From NCBI GenBank assembly GCA_034440495.1, contig JAWXCE010000039.1, positions 1 to 64,000 of the forward strand: 64,000 nt of DNA, given 5' to 3'. The notes under the pieces are model-generated. The model did no database searches. It saw only the letters and a program-made list of their open reading frames with translations, and was not told the DNA's origin. Shown one piece after another: positions 1-9,874 of this stretch; the first letter of the stretch is position 1; each line of letters begins with the position of its first letter. The DNA comes from JAWXCE01 sp034440495 (lineage in GTDB: Bacteria > Pseudomonadota > Alphaproteobacteria > Rhizobiales > Rhodomicrobiaceae). Both the position numbers and the translations under genes were made by a program.

Positions 1-344
1 GACTTCAAGTTGCGCCGCAGGTGGAGCCTCCTGGTTTAATGGAACAGGCTTAAGCGCTGCATCCGTGTCGGCGGCAGGGGGTGACAGTCCAGATTGCGGC
101 GGCGGCTCTGGCGGCATTGGCGTTTCCGCAGGTAGCGGTATCGGCACGGTAAAGTACTCCGGTGGTGCTGGTGGAAGGAGCGTCGACAGTGTCCGGGGAG
201 CTGGAGGCGGTGGAGCGGCTGGGTCATTAGGACCGGGCGGCCGGGTAGACTGAGGCGTCCGGTGAAGTCCGGCTGTCTGGAGCCTGCTTCCTTGCCACGG
301 TTGAGGCCGCCGATGAAGTTGCCTTGGGGTTGGGGGTCGGTCAT
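1..344 (-). pseudogene. Plasmid-type proline-rich protein, frameshifted and cut by the window edge
   Basis: The first 30 or so residues (MTDPQPQGNFIGGLNRGKE..) precede a short motif of the form DFTGRLSLPG that resembles the start of the protein at 2221-2814. In the starting frame the reading runs into basic low-complexity sequence and stops near position 36. From about position 250 down to 1 another frame on the same strand stays open and reads as a strongly proline-rich segment (PAAPPPPAP, then PEPPPQSGLSPP). The simplest reading is one gene with a single-base lesion near 245-260, continuing beyond the window. The ATG at 344 follows an upstream open stretch, so the start is uncertain. Function is not recognised; the neighbours point to a conjugative element. 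Confidence 0.4.
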
Positions 345-434
345 GGGTTTCGCTTTCTGTTCGCGAGCCCAAGCATGACCCGGCGCGCATACACCGGCAA
401 TACAGGCTGCTGAAACCATGGGCGATTGTCTCGC

Positions 435-1868
435 CTAGCCCTCGCCGCCCTTGACCGTCGGGGCTTTGCCTTTGCGGGCGATGGTTAGTCTGTTCTGGCG
501 GGTGAGGATCGCCGGGCCGCCCGTTTTGCCGGAGCGCACCTTTTGCGCCAGGCGCGCCCGTTTGCGCGTCCGGTTGGGAGCTTCTGTTGTGCGCCAAGGG
601 CCCATGGCGTTCAGGCTGGGCGCTGGCGCAGCTGTCCGCCACAAGGAGGCTAGGTCGATTTGTTGCACCGCCTGCGATGCCGCGATGACCGCATAGCTTC
701 CTCCTGCCAACAGTCCCAGCGCGGCCAAAGCTTTCAGCAGGCGGGGGTTCATGAGCATGGCGAAGCCCTGCACCGCGCCTCGGCCCGCGACAGGCGCGGC
801 GACCGCGCCAAAGGCTAGAACCTTCTCGCCTCCGGCTTTGAGCTGGGTTGCGACCGGCACCGCTTCCACCCGGCGCTCGATGCGGGCCACATAGTCGCCC
901 CGGCGCAGCGCCCTCTGGCGGGCCCCGAGGGTTGGATGGGTGGAAAACATGTGCCCACTGGCGGCGGAGCGAAACATCAGCGCCCCGAAACGGCGCTCCT
1001 CGTCCCCGACATGCGAACCAAGCTCATGGATCTTGACCAGCGCGGTCTCCATGGCCTCAGGGCTGGTCAAATGCGCCCCGACCGCGTCGGCGTAATATTC
1101 GCGGCTGCGGGACATGCCTTTCACCATCAGTTCGGAACCGACAGCGATGGTGACACGGCCGAGCGTCGCCAGACCGTAGGCGATGCCAAGTCCGGCCTGC
1201 GCGTCACGGGCATTACGGCTGTTGATGGCGGCGGCTATCATGAGCCCGACCTGCAGGACGACCCCGATTGCCTGAAACACCACGTCGAACAGGCTCTGAT
1301 AGCCGGTGGCGATCTGCATTTTCTGCATGTCGCCGGTGGCGATATGGCCCAGCTCATGGCCAATCACCGCATCCAGTTCCTCGCTCGTCAGGACGTTGAT
1401 CAGCGGACGCCCCAGTATGACGGCGCCGTCCTCCGGCGATGCGCCGACCGCAAACGCATTGGCGGTGCTCATGATGCCTACTGACGGGCGCGGCAAGCCA
1501 AGCCGGTCGGAGAGGCCATGTACGCGCCGGGTCAGCTCATGGTTCTCGCCAAGATAGGCGACATTGAACGCCTGGCCGACCAGCGCCTTGGCGCCGCTGT
1601 TGCGGCCGACGCCAAAGGCGAGGCCAAGGAGGCCGATGATGAGAGAGATGGTCAGCGTCGCGGAGAGAGCCTCCCCGGTGGTCAAAGCGCATCCGTGGCA
1701 TTGCAATCCAGAGACATACAGGATGATCGCATGCACCGTGACGGCGATGCCGACGGTCAGCACCAGCGGCACATGCCACCAGGATTGCCAGAGGCAGCGG
1801 TAGGTCAGCGCGCGGGTCTCGGCCATGGGGATAAGTCGGGTTGGCAGATGTTGGGTCATCGCCTGCAA
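435..1868 (-). CDS. M48-family membrane zinc metallopeptidase (HtpX-like)
   Basis: The protein has two hydrophobic segments near residues 33-51 and 71-88, followed by a cytoplasmic-type peptidase domain. The zinc motif HELGH is at about residues 171-175. A downstream SREYYAD segment supplies the expected third ligand (Glu) of the M48 family. A further hydrophobic stretch lies near residue 370 (LLKALAALGLLAGGSYAVIAA), and the tail is basic. Such proteases act in the inner membrane in quality control. This copy sits next to a conjugative coupling-protein gene, so it may be an accessory protease of a mobile element rather than the chromosomal htpX; that is inference. At 477 aa it is longer than HtpX, mainly through the C-terminal extension. 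It is divergent from the gene at 1906. Confidence 0.85.
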   Translation of the reverse strand: MQAMTQHLPTRLIPMAETRALTYRCLWQSWWHVPLVLTVGIAVTVHAIILYVSGLQCHGCALTTGEALSATLTISLIIGLLGLAFGVGRNSGAKALVGQAFNVAYLGENHELTRRVHGLSDRLGLPRPSVGIMSTANAFAVGASPEDGAVILGRPLINVLTSEELDAVIGHELGHIATGDMQKMQIATGYQSLFDVVFQAIGVVLQVGLMIAAAINSRNARDAQAGLGIAYGLATLGRVTIAVGSELMVKGMSRSREYYADAVGAHLTSPEAMETALVKIHELGSHVGDEERRFGALMFRSAASGHMFSTHPTLGARQRALRRGDYVARIERRVEAVPVATQLKAGGEKVLAFGAVAAPVAGRGAVQGFAMLMNPRLLKALAALGLLAGGSYAVIAASQAVQQIDLASLWRTAAPAPSLNAMGPWRTTEAPNRTRKRARLAQKVRSGKTGGPAILTRQNRLTIARKGKAPTVKGGEG

Positions 1869-1905
1869 ATGCTAGGGTTGCAGGGAAACAACGCACGTAA
1901 CCGCC

Positions 1906-2289
1906 GTGACCACGCAACCTGACCTGAAACGATTGATTGCCGCAGAGGCAGAAGGCGACGCCCTGACGGCCCCCTCCCGCGCCGTGCTGGCCTTTGCCCG
2001 CTGGCGAAATCTGACCGGCGAAGCTGGCGTGAAGCCTGAGGAGGCGAAGTTGGCGCTCGACCGGCTGATCGATTTTACCGAGCCGGACGCCTGGGACGGC
2101 CTTTCAGCGCCCGCCCCCGAGGTCGGCGAGCCCTTGCTGCGCGATCTGATGCGATACGCCATCACCCGTGGTCTTGCCGAGACCAAGGCGCAACTGAAAG
2201 CTCTGGAGCAAACGCCGGACTTATCCATGAGGTCTGACAATCCGGGGCCTGCGCCGCAAAGGACGCGGCGGCGCGGACGGCTCATGTAG
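1906..2289 (+). CDS. Hypothetical protein of the conjugative-element region
   Basis: 127 aa with a GTG start. It is rich in Ala, Leu and charged residues and looks helical (LKRLIAAEAEGDALTAPS; LLRDLMRYAITRGLAETKAQ), ending in a basic Arg-rich tail. No domain is recognised. It lies 37 bases from the divergent M48 gene, and its last 69 bases overlap, tail to tail, the 3' end of the gene at 2221-2814. The opposite-strand ORF over the same interval has serine/arginine-rich shadow composition, so this strand was preferred. It is probably a plasmid or ICE housekeeping protein; function unknown. Confidence 0.5.
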   Translation: MTTQPDLKRLIAAEAEGDALTAPSRAVLAFARWRNLTGEAGVKPEEAKLALDRLIDFTEPDAWDGLSAPAPEVGEPLLRDLMRYAITRGLAETKAQLKALEQTPDLSMRSDNPGPAPQRTRRRGRLM

Positions 2290-2814
2290 GCTGGTTCGCC
2301 CATTCACATCGCCCGGGCCCGGCGGCGCTGGCGCTCGGCCTGCATCCTTAGCAGGCGCGTGGACTGTCGCCGATCCGGTCAGCATGGCTTTGCCGTTGCG
2401 GTCCGTCGTCGCCCAGACGGCAAGCCGCAACAGCGGCTTTCCCTTGCCGGGATTGCAATAACCCCAGTAATCGGGGAGTTTTGAGTCCGCGTCTGATTTC
2501 TGGCCGTTGGGAAACAGCATGATCTCCTGAGCATCCACGGCGAACTGAGCGCCGTCTGATTGCGCCTCATCAAGACCTTTGTCCTGGGGCGGCTGCGCCA
2601 GATCTTCAATCTGCTCCATCGTGCTGCGGCTCACCCGACCGCTGAGCATGGTCTTGCCGGTTTTTGTCGTGCGTACCCACAAGGCCGCACGCCGCTCTTC
2701 CCGACCGCCGGGCGCCGTCAAAATCCCTTCAAACGCCGGGCGTTTGTCGCCCTGGTCATGCTTTGCGCTCAGGAACGCGATAAACCGTCCCTCGTCCGCC
2801 TCGTTGTCAGCCAT
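2221..2814 (-). CDS. Hypothetical plasmid-type protein with two repeated 'ALW..KTGK.MLSG' motifs
   Basis: 197 aa. Two internally similar segments are visible: one around residues 42-60 (ALWVRTTKTGKTMLSGRV) and another around residues 130-150 (LAVWATTDRNGKAMLTGSA). Each resembles the beta-rich repeat seen in small DUF736-like proteins of alphaproteobacterial plasmids. The C-terminal 50 residues are Pro/Arg-rich. It begins 19 bases after the coupling-protein stop codon on the same strand, so the two are probably cotranscribed. The first motif is echoed in the broken gene at 1-344. Function is not known. Confidence 0.55.
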   Translation of the reverse strand: MADNEADEGRFIAFLSAKHDQGDKRPAFEGILTAPGGREERRAALWVRTTKTGKTMLSGRVSRSTMEQIEDLAQPPQDKGLDEAQSDGAQFAVDAQEIMLFPNGQKSDADSKLPDYWGYCNPGKGKPLLRLAVWATTDRNGKAMLTGSATVHAPAKDAGRAPAPPGPGDVNGRTSLHEPSAPPRPLRRRPRIVRPHG

Positions 2815-2832
2815 TGCGCGTCTCCCTTTCCG

Positions 2833-4871
2833 TTATTGTCGTCGCCGCACCTGCGGCGCTGGCCTTGCCATGTGAGGGCCTAGGTCCTGAAAGGCGTAGC
2901 GCTTGGCGAGGCGCAGCGGGTCCGTGCCCCTCGCGGTGACGATGATGCTGTCGGCGAAGGCCGAACCCATCAGATCATGGGCTTCCGCCAGGGGTTTCCT
3001 CTCGCCGCTGAACAAATGGGTGACGTTGCCGAGCTGCGGGCGCAAAAACTCCACCGCCTCATTGTCCGGCTGCATGAACGAGCGCACCCGGCAGGCGTTG
3101 ATGAGACCATCGGCGCGCCGTCCGTAGGTGTCGCGCAACTGCCCGATATACTGGGCGAACAGCCACAGGCGCAGGCCAGCGCCCCGTCCGACATCGAGCA
3201 GTCGCTGGATGCTTTCCATGCGTCCAAGCTGGGGAAACTCGTCCAGAAAGAAGGTGATCGGCGGCGCCCCGCGCTCGCGGGGCGTGCGCAGCAACAGATT
3301 GGCGTGCTGCTGCAGGATTAGCCGCACGATTGGCATGTAAGTGTCAATATCGTCGCCCGACAGGCAGAGATAGACGGTGGCGCCGGTTTGCGTCCGCAAA
3401 TCGACCGGCGACCAGTCCGAGCGGCTCATCGCCTCGCGCAAGGGCCGCGACCGCGAGAAAACGGTCAGATGCCGACGCGCGGCGTCGAACACCCGTCGGT
3501 GCGGTCGTTAAGGCCGGATTCGATGGCGACGGCGTTCTGCGCCAGCGCCGGGATGAGGAAGTGCGCCGCAAGAGCCTTCAGATGGGCGATGATGGCGGGC
3601 GTCGGCGAGGCCAGATACGCCGCGTCCGTCATCCCGTCGAGGAAATTGACCGGGATGGCGAGGTGCTCCATGACGGTTGCTAGCGTCCGCCGTTCCGGCG
3701 GCTCGGACAGCGCCGTCATCAGCGCGAAAGTCCACAGAAAGTCGCGGCCCCGGTTATCCCAGAACGGGTCCTTGGCGTTGGAGTTAGGCGGTATGATCTG
3801 CGCCGCGATAAGCTCGCAATCAACCGCCGCCTGGGTCGGGTCGTTGCTCACGAAATCGAATGGGTTATAGGCGTGGGTGTTGCCGGCCGGGTCGGTCTGG
3901 GCAAAGCGGTAGACCGGGCCGAAATGCGCCTGCCGGTGGGCGGCGGTGGTTTCCCAGAGCTCGCCTTTCACGTCCAGCACAAAGGCGGAGCCGGGATAGG
4001 TCAGCAGATTGCGCATCACCTGCACCTGGCTTTTGCCGGTGCCCGGCCCTGCAATGGTGATGAGGCTTTCATCGCCCGAGAAATACACGGGCCCCCGGTC
4101 GTGTTCGTCAAAGCCAACCGTGAGAGATGACGCCGTCGGCGTCCTGCTGAAAGTCTCGCGGGTCGGGCCCGTATCGAGGTCGCCCCAGGCGCTGCCTGCA
4201 TTCAGAAAGCGCGTGATCGCGGCCCCGCTCGCGCGGCCATTGCCGCGTTCCTCGGCCAGCCGGTTGGCGGTGCTGCTGAGAAACTGTGGATAGGGCTGGA
4301 GAAGCTGCTGCAAGGCTTGGGTGAGAATGTGCCGGGCGACGGCCTCTTGGTTGTGCTGCGCCATGCTCTGGGCGGCAGAAAAGCTCGCCTTGCCGCCTCC
4401 CCAAGTCATCTCGGCCAGAAAGGCGTCAAAGTCGCCTTGGTCGAGCCGTCCGTCGGCCAGCAGCGCCGCCATGCCGCGAATAAGGCCTTTTTCCTGGTCG
4501 CTGAGGGCGATGGTCGGCCGCGTCAGCGTGTAACTGCGCATCAGCGTGCGGATAGCGTTGCGCCGCCCCTGCTCGCGACCCCGGTTCACCGCCTCGCCGA
4601 AATAGGACAGCGCGCCAGCAACGGTCTGCGTGCCGGTCCAGGCGCCTCCCAGCGCGTGAGCCATGTAGGAGGGCGCTTTGCCGATCAGGCTCTCGACAAC
4701 GCGCTCGATCTGTGTGGGTGGAAACCGGTTAAGCAGCGTGTCGGAGGCGGCATAGAGCGTGCCGGACGGGTCATTAAGATGCGCGTCGATAGTGGCGATG
4801 GATGTCACGGGAGGTCTGAGTGCTGAAGAAAATAATAAATCCAAACTGTCTGAGTAGGCGTGCTGCGCCAA
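2833..4871 (-). pseudogene. traG: Type IV secretion coupling protein (TraG/VirD4 family), frameshifted
   Basis: Two abutting reading frames on this strand make one coupling protein. The upstream part (stop at 3465) has a Walker A GPGTGKS near residue 275 and the family segment SAFVLDVKGELWE. The downstream part (2833-3492) carries the Walker B region FFLDEFPQLGRM and the QYIGQLRDTYG segment. The frames join at about 3490: the upstream frame reads NDRTDG, and one extra base in the GGG run there would continue into VFDAARRHLTVF. Joined, the length is near 660 aa, normal for these hexameric inner-membrane ATPases that hand DNA or protein substrates to a conjugation channel. No relaxase or T4SS channel genes are visible in the window. 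The start is uncertain; the TTG at 4871 and a GTG near 4811 are both possible. Confidence 0.85.
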
Positions 4872-5024
4872 TTATATTCGCGCTAAGGTTGCGCAAGGCA
4901 GCGCGATTACGCTCCAATTCTGGCAAAACAGAGCAAGACAGCAGTTCGGTCTGGCCGTAGGCACGCAAGAGATGCTATGAGACCCAAATTTTTGTTTGGA
5001 TAGCGTATCAGGTAACGGCCCCGC

Positions 5025-7193
5025 GTGACAGACACTGAGCCAAACAGCCATGCGTCTGTTTTTTCACCAAGTGCTGACAGCGGCCTTGCCTGTCTGGTTC
5101 TCCTGGCGCAGTTCCTGCGCGTCTCCGTTGATCCCGATCAGATCGCACATGATCTAGGGGAAAACCACCGGCGCCTTTGCGGCGCATGATCTCTTGCAAG
5201 CCGCCAAGCGCCTTGGCTTTCGAGCGCGTCGCGCCAAAATTAGCGTATCCCGCCTCGATAAACTGGCACTGCCGGTTATAGCCGAGCGCCGCGACGGGAC
5301 GTTCGTGCTGCTTGCCGCTGTCGCGTCCGACGAGGTGTTGATACGCGACCCGCTCGTTGGGCGAACAGAGCAATTATGCTTTGGCGAGTTCGAGGCGGTC
5401 TGGAGCGGCCGTGTCATCCTCATCACCACCCGCACCGGCGTGTCGCCGCTCTTGCGCCGATTTGATTTCAGTTGGTTTGTGCCGGAGATTGTGCGCTACC
5501 GCAAAATCCTCAGCGAGGTGCTAGTTGCTTCGCTGTTCGTACAAATTATTGCCCTTATCACGCCAATTTTCTTTCAGTTGGTCATTGATAAGGTGCTGGT
5601 GCATGACGGCCTCTCCACCTTGCATGTCCTGGTAATCGGGCTCGCCGCCGTTTCGATTTTCGAGACATTCTTGAGCGCGCTGCGGGCGCATATGCTCGCC
5701 CATACAGCTGCTAAAGTCGACGTGACGCTTGGCTCGAAGCTGTTCGACCATTTGATGGGGCTGCCGATCAGTTACTTTGAATCGCGCCAGACGGGCCAAT
5801 CCGTCGCCCGTGTGCGTGAGCTTGAAAACATCCGTAGTTTCCTGATGGGGTCCGCACTTACTTCCGTTCTAGACGTGCTGTTCGCCTTCGTCATGTTCGC
5901 GGTGATGTGGATGTATAGCCCCGCGCTGACGCTTATCGTACACGCTTCAGTGCCAGTTTACGTAATACTCTCCATAGCAGTGACGCCGTCGCTGCGCCGC
6001 CGCATCGAGGAGAAGTTCTCGCGCGGCGCGGAAAACCAGACATTTCTGGTTGAATCCATTGTCGGCGTCGAGACACTGAAGGCTATGGGCGTCGAGCCAC
6101 AAATGCAGCGACGCTGGGAGGATCAGTTAGCAGGCTATGTGTCGGCCAATTTCCGGGCGGTGACGCTTGCCAATCTTGCCAACCACGCAACGCAACTGAT
6201 CAACAAGGCCGTCACCGTGGGCACGCTGTGGTATGGCGCGTCGCTGGTCATGGCGGAGGCGCTGACGGTAGGCGAACTCATTGCCTTCAACATGCTCGCT
6301 GGGCGTGTTGCCGCGCCTGTGCTCCGGCTCGCCTCGCTGTGGCAGGATTTCCAACAGGTGCGAGTGTCGGTCGACCGGCTTGGGGATATTCTCAACACGC
6401 CGACCGAATCGAAAACCGGCGCCATCCCTAGCATTTTGAAATCTATTGGCGGACGCGTCGTCTTCGATCACGTCACCTTCCGCTATCAGCCGGGCGGCCC
6501 GGAAATCCTCACCGACCTATCCTTGGCGGTGGAGCCCGGAGAGGTCATCGGCGTCGTCGGGCCGTCCGGCTCCGGCAAATCGACGCTCGCCAAGCTTATC
6601 CAGAAACTGCATGTGCCCGAGCGCGGGCGCGTACTGATTGACGGCGTCGATCTCGCCATGGCCGATCCCCGTTGGTTGGCCGCCAGATTGGCGTGGTGCT
6701 GCAGGAGAACATCCTGTTCAACCGGTCGGTTCGCGACAACATCGCCCTTGCCGACCCGGCGATGCCGTTTGAGCGCGTGGTGGAGGCCGCCAAACTGTCC
6801 GGGGCGCACGAGTTCATCCTCAAACTACCAAAGGGCTACGACGCCATCCTGGAGGAGCGCGGCTCGAACCTGTCCGGCGGCCAGCGGCAGAGGGTAGCGA
6901 TCGCGCCGGCACTGGTCGCCAATCCGCGCATCCTCATCTTTGACGAGGCGACGAGCGCCCTCGATTACGAATCTGAATATGTCATCCAGCAAAATATGGC
7001 GCGCATGACCAAGGGACGGACGGTGTTCATCATTGCGCACCGGCTGGCGGCGATCCGCTCCGCCAACCGTATCGCGACCGTTGAAGCGGGGCGCATGACC
7101 GAACTGGGCACGCATGACGAACTACTGCGTCTAAATGGGCGCTACGCAGCGCTGTGGCGCCTACAAACCGTGAATTTAGGGGCGGCGGAGTAA
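5025..7193 (+). pseudogene. Type I secretion ABC transporter/ATPase (HlyB-like), two frameshifts
   Basis: Three frames together give a near-complete RTX-type exporter of about 720 aa. It opens with GTG at 5025 and reads an inactive-C39-like domain (DSGLACLVLLAQF, then DPDQIAHDLG). A one-base surplus at the GGGG run near 5157 shifts it into the frame that continues HDLLQAAKRLGF. Six membrane segments follow, then Walker A GPSGSGKST at about 6559. A second lesion near 6672-6681 (one base missing) leads to VGRQIGVVLQEN, LSGGQRQR, Walker B ILIFDEATSALD and the H-loop AHRL. After the signature the sequence reads VAIAPAL where VAIARAL is usual. The stop overlaps the start of the adaptor gene (TAATG). 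No RTX substrate gene or TolC gene is nearby. Confidence 0.85.
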
Positions 7194-7789
7194 TGTTCGG
7201 CTCTTTGTGGCATTACGGCAAGGTGGCGCGCGCGGCGCTGAAAGACGAAAAGGAGCGCGGCGCTAAGCCGAGCCTGCGCCGCGATGAGCGCGAGTTCCAG
7301 GCAGCTGCCATCGAGATCCTAGAAACGCCGCCCTCTCCAACCGGGCGCTTACTGGGCGCGTCGCTGATTGGGTTCTTCCTGCTGGCTCTAGCGTGGTCGA
7401 TTATCGGGCGGCTGGATATTCATGCGGTGCTGGAGGGCAAGGTGACGCCGATTGGTCAGGTGAAAGTGATTGAGCCGTTGATTACCGGCACGGTCAAGAC
7501 TATCGCCGTGCGTCAGGGCGAGACGGTGCGCGAGGGCGATCTGCTGGTCGAGCTGGACCCGACTGAGCAAACTGCCGACCGGACGCGGCTGGAAGAGGAC
7601 GTGCTGATCTCGGAAGCCTCGTCGTTGCGCCTGCGCGCCGCCATCCATGCCATTGCGAAGGGTGCCCCCATCGAAGGCGCGGTGCTCGAGCTGTCGCCCA
7701 AAACGCCGCCCGCTGCCGCAGAGTTGCAGAAAAGCCTGTTCCGGCAAACCCTGGCGGCGTTTGACGCCGAGCGTCATCAACATGGATGA
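7193..7789 (+). pseudogene. Type I secretion membrane-fusion protein (HlyD-like), C-terminally truncated
   Basis: The ATG overlaps the stop of the ABC gene (TAATG at 7191-7195), so the two were translationally coupled. The 198 residues comprise a cytoplasmic N-terminus, one membrane anchor near residues 48-68 (LLGASLIGFFLLALAWSII), and the first half of a lipoyl/barrel-sandwich region (VIEPLITGTVKTIAV, EGDLLVELDPT). The coding similarity ends around 7770, and the frame closes with RHQHG and TGA. HlyD proteins are usually more than 430 aa, so the long periplasmic hairpin and the second half-motif are missing. Neither of the other two frames downstream resumes an HlyD-like sequence. This is therefore a true truncation, and the operon is most likely dead. 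Confidence 0.75.
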
Positions 7790-8092
7790 ATGGCGCTGCA
7801 CCGGCGCCGCCCGCGTTTGCACCAAGGGAGCCAGGCTAAGTCCTCGTGTTGCCGCCCGCCCTTCTGCCGGTTCGCCACGTATTCGTTCCCCTGAAAAAGC
7901 TCAGACAGCAGTCAAACCGCTCGCGCCCGGGATCAGTGCTCCAACGCGTGATGATCTGCGGTAAAAATGGCCGCTCGCCGAACCTCTTGGAATACCTGTT
8001 GCGGATCATAATTTGAGGCCTGATGGTATTCCGGCAGCGACGCGAGGTGCGCGAGGCGGGCGCGGCGCAGGCTGCATGAAAGGCGGACGGTT
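7790..8092. other. Intergenic stretch after the hlyD truncation, nothing recognised
   Basis: About 300 bases between the truncated adaptor and mrp. Both strands have only short open stretches with no convincing start signal or family motif. The break-point of the hlyD remnant lies at its left edge, so this may be the junction between the decayed accessory segment and core chromosome. Confidence 0.4.
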
Positions 8093-9163
8093 ATGGTTAC
8101 GAAGGAGCGGGTTTTAGAAACTCTGAAGAATGTCAAAGGCCCCGGCGGTGTCCCGGATATCGTGTCGCTCGGCCTTGTCTCGGAAATCGTCATTAACGCG
8201 GGCAAGGTTTACTTCTCGCTTTACGCCTCGCCGCAGAACGCCAAAAGCCTGGAGCCCGTGCGCTTCGCCGCCGAGCAGGTGGTGCGCTCGATGTCCGGCG
8301 TGAGTGGCGCGACGGTAACGCTGACCGCCGACAAGGGAGCGATGCCAGCCGCGCCGGGCAAGGGCGTCGGCGGCGTCAAGCGCATCATCGCGGTCGCGTC
8401 TGGCAAGGGCGGCGTCGGCAAATCCACGACGGCCGTCAATCTGGCGCTGGCGTTTCAGGCAAATGGTCTCAGCGTTGGCATTATGGACGCGGACATCTAC
8501 GGCCCGTCCGTGCCAAAGCTGATGCGGCTCAAAGGCAAGCCGGAGTTGATCGGCCCTAACACGATCAAACCGATGGAAAATTACGGGCTGAAAGTCATGT
8601 CCATCGGCTTTCTGCTGGAGGATGAAAGCCCCATCGTTTGGCGTGGGCCGATGGTCGGCTCGGCCGTGACGCAAATGCTGACGGATGTGGCATGGGGCGA
8701 ACTCGATCTGCTTGTGGTCGATATGCCGCCCGGTACGGGCGATGCGCAGTTGACGCTGAGCCAGAAAGTGCCGCTCGCTGGCGCCATTATTGTATCGACG
8801 CCGCAGGATCTGGCGCTGATCGACGCGCGTAAGGGGCTGGCGATGTTTCGCAAGGTGAACGTGCCCGTGCTCGGCATCATCGAGAATATGAGCTATTTCC
8901 TTTGCCCGTCCTGTGGCCACCGCTCCGATATTTTCGGCCATGGCGGCGCGCGGGCGGAGGCGGAGCGGCTGGGCGCGCCATTCCTCGGCGAGGTGCCGCT
9001 GCATATGGATATCCGCGAGAAGTCCGACGCCGGGCTGCCCCTTGTCGCGACCGACCCCGGCTCGGTTCACGCCAAGCTCTACCGTGAGATTGCCGCCGCA
9101 GCCTGGCGTCAGGCCGAGGGCGCGGGCGCGCAACGGACGGCGCCAAAGATCGTGTTCGATTAA
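8093..9163 (+). CDS. mrp: Mrp/ApbC-type iron-sulfur cluster carrier ATPase
   Basis: 356 aa. The N-terminal 85 residues form a MIP18-like (DUF59) domain (GVPDIVSLGLVSEIVI). A deviant Walker A motif GKGGVGKST follows near residues 103-111, then the MinD-like switch DADIYGPSVPKL. Next comes the Mrp-specific WRGPM segment, Walker B DMPPGTGDAQL, and the conserved CPSC cysteine pair near residue 271 that binds a bridging cluster. The C-terminus carries GEVPLHMDIREKSDAG. Members assemble and transfer Fe-S clusters in the cytoplasm. The gene appears monocistronic. Length and all motifs are normal; this is the first clearly intact core gene after the accessory segment. Confidence 0.95.
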   Translation: MVTKERVLETLKNVKGPGGVPDIVSLGLVSEIVINAGKVYFSLYASPQNAKSLEPVRFAAEQVVRSMSGVSGATVTLTADKGAMPAAPGKGVGGVKRIIAVASGKGGVGKSTTAVNLALAFQANGLSVGIMDADIYGPSVPKLMRLKGKPELIGPNTIKPMENYGLKVMSIGFLLEDESPIVWRGPMVGSAVTQMLTDVAWGELDLLVVDMPPGTGDAQLTLSQKVPLAGAIIVSTPQDLALIDARKGLAMFRKVNVPVLGIIENMSYFLCPSCGHRSDIFGHGGARAEAERLGAPFLGEVPLHMDIREKSDAGLPLVATDPGSVHAKLYREIAAAAWRQAEGAGAQRTAPKIVFD

Positions 9164-9254
9164 TCACAGTTCAAAATTATGATAATCGAGTTGCGAATCA
9201 TCTGAAAAGCGCCGCCTTCTCGCTGCATCCATTTAAACACATGGAGGTGCGGTT

Positions 9255-9725
9255 ATGATCTGGACAGCGTCTGTAGCGAGATTGTCAGCGCTTTGCGTCG
9301 TGGTCTTGCTCACGGCCTGTGCCTCTGGCGGTGGCCGCAGTGACACGGATCGAATGTTCCTGACCGCAGCCGCGAGCTGGGACTCAAACCGTGACAACAC
9401 CGTGACATGCGACGAGTGGAAAGCTTACGCGGGATCGATTTTCGACGGCGCTGATCGAAACAAGGCTGGAGCGGTCACACCCGCCGAGTTCAAGACTCTG
9501 GAAGCCAACGACCGCATGTTCAGCGTCGCCGATTTCAAATATTTCGACACGAATGGCAACGGCCGGGTGGAGCGGGCGGAATTTGTCGACCGGCCGAACC
9601 CCGCCTTCCAGATCGCCGATGGAGACAAGGATTGCCGTCTTACTACTATTGAAACGACGGCGGCGCGTAATTTGGGCACTCCGAAGGCAGCCTGGACTGG
9701 ACCCCCGGCGCCAACCGGCTACTAG
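9255..9725 (+). CDS. EF-hand-like calcium-binding lipoprotein
   Basis: 156 aa. A signal peptide ends in a lipobox (LLTACAS) with the lipidated Cys at about residue 22, so the mature protein should be anchored to a membrane and face the periplasm. At least three EF-hand-like loops follow: DSNRDNTVTCDEW, DTNGNGRVERAEF, and a weaker DGDKDCRL. DGADRNKAGAVTPAEF forms a further degenerate copy. An AGG-rich Shine-Dalgarno site lies just upstream (ATGGAGGTGCGGTT). Similar small EF-hand lipoproteins are common in alphaproteobacteria; the role is unknown, perhaps calcium-dependent envelope stability. Confidence 0.8.
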   Translation: MIWTASVARLSALCVVVLLTACASGGGRSDTDRMFLTAAASWDSNRDNTVTCDEWKAYAGSIFDGADRNKAGAVTPAEFKTLEANDRMFSVADFKYFDTNGNGRVERAEFVDRPNPAFQIADGDKDCRLTTIETTAARNLGTPKAAWTGPPAPTGY

Positions 9726-9874
9726 TCGTTTCAGATAATAAATGCGAATGTGCTTAAGGTTTTAGCTAAAAGTTCACGGATTTAGCTGAGGCGCTGGCTC
9801 CGAGCGCGGCAAACAAAACAATAAGAATGGAAAATATCGAACTCCGCACAGCATAAACACACACTGACAAAAAA

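Noticed and set aside
1872..2303. 143-aa frame on the minus strand overlapping 1906-2289
   Set aside because: Ser/Arg-rich; the plus-strand frame has a more protein-like composition. Confidence in either is limited.
5150..6690. Programmed ribosomal frameshifting in the type I ABC transporter
   Set aside because: No slippery heptamer or downstream pseudoknot is evident at either site, the shifts go in opposite directions, and the partner gene is truncated; decay or indel error is simpler.
8114..9133. A 339-aa open frame on the minus strand opposite mrp
   Set aside because: His/Arg-rich shadow of a gene with complete Mrp motifs; no ribosome site or family pattern.
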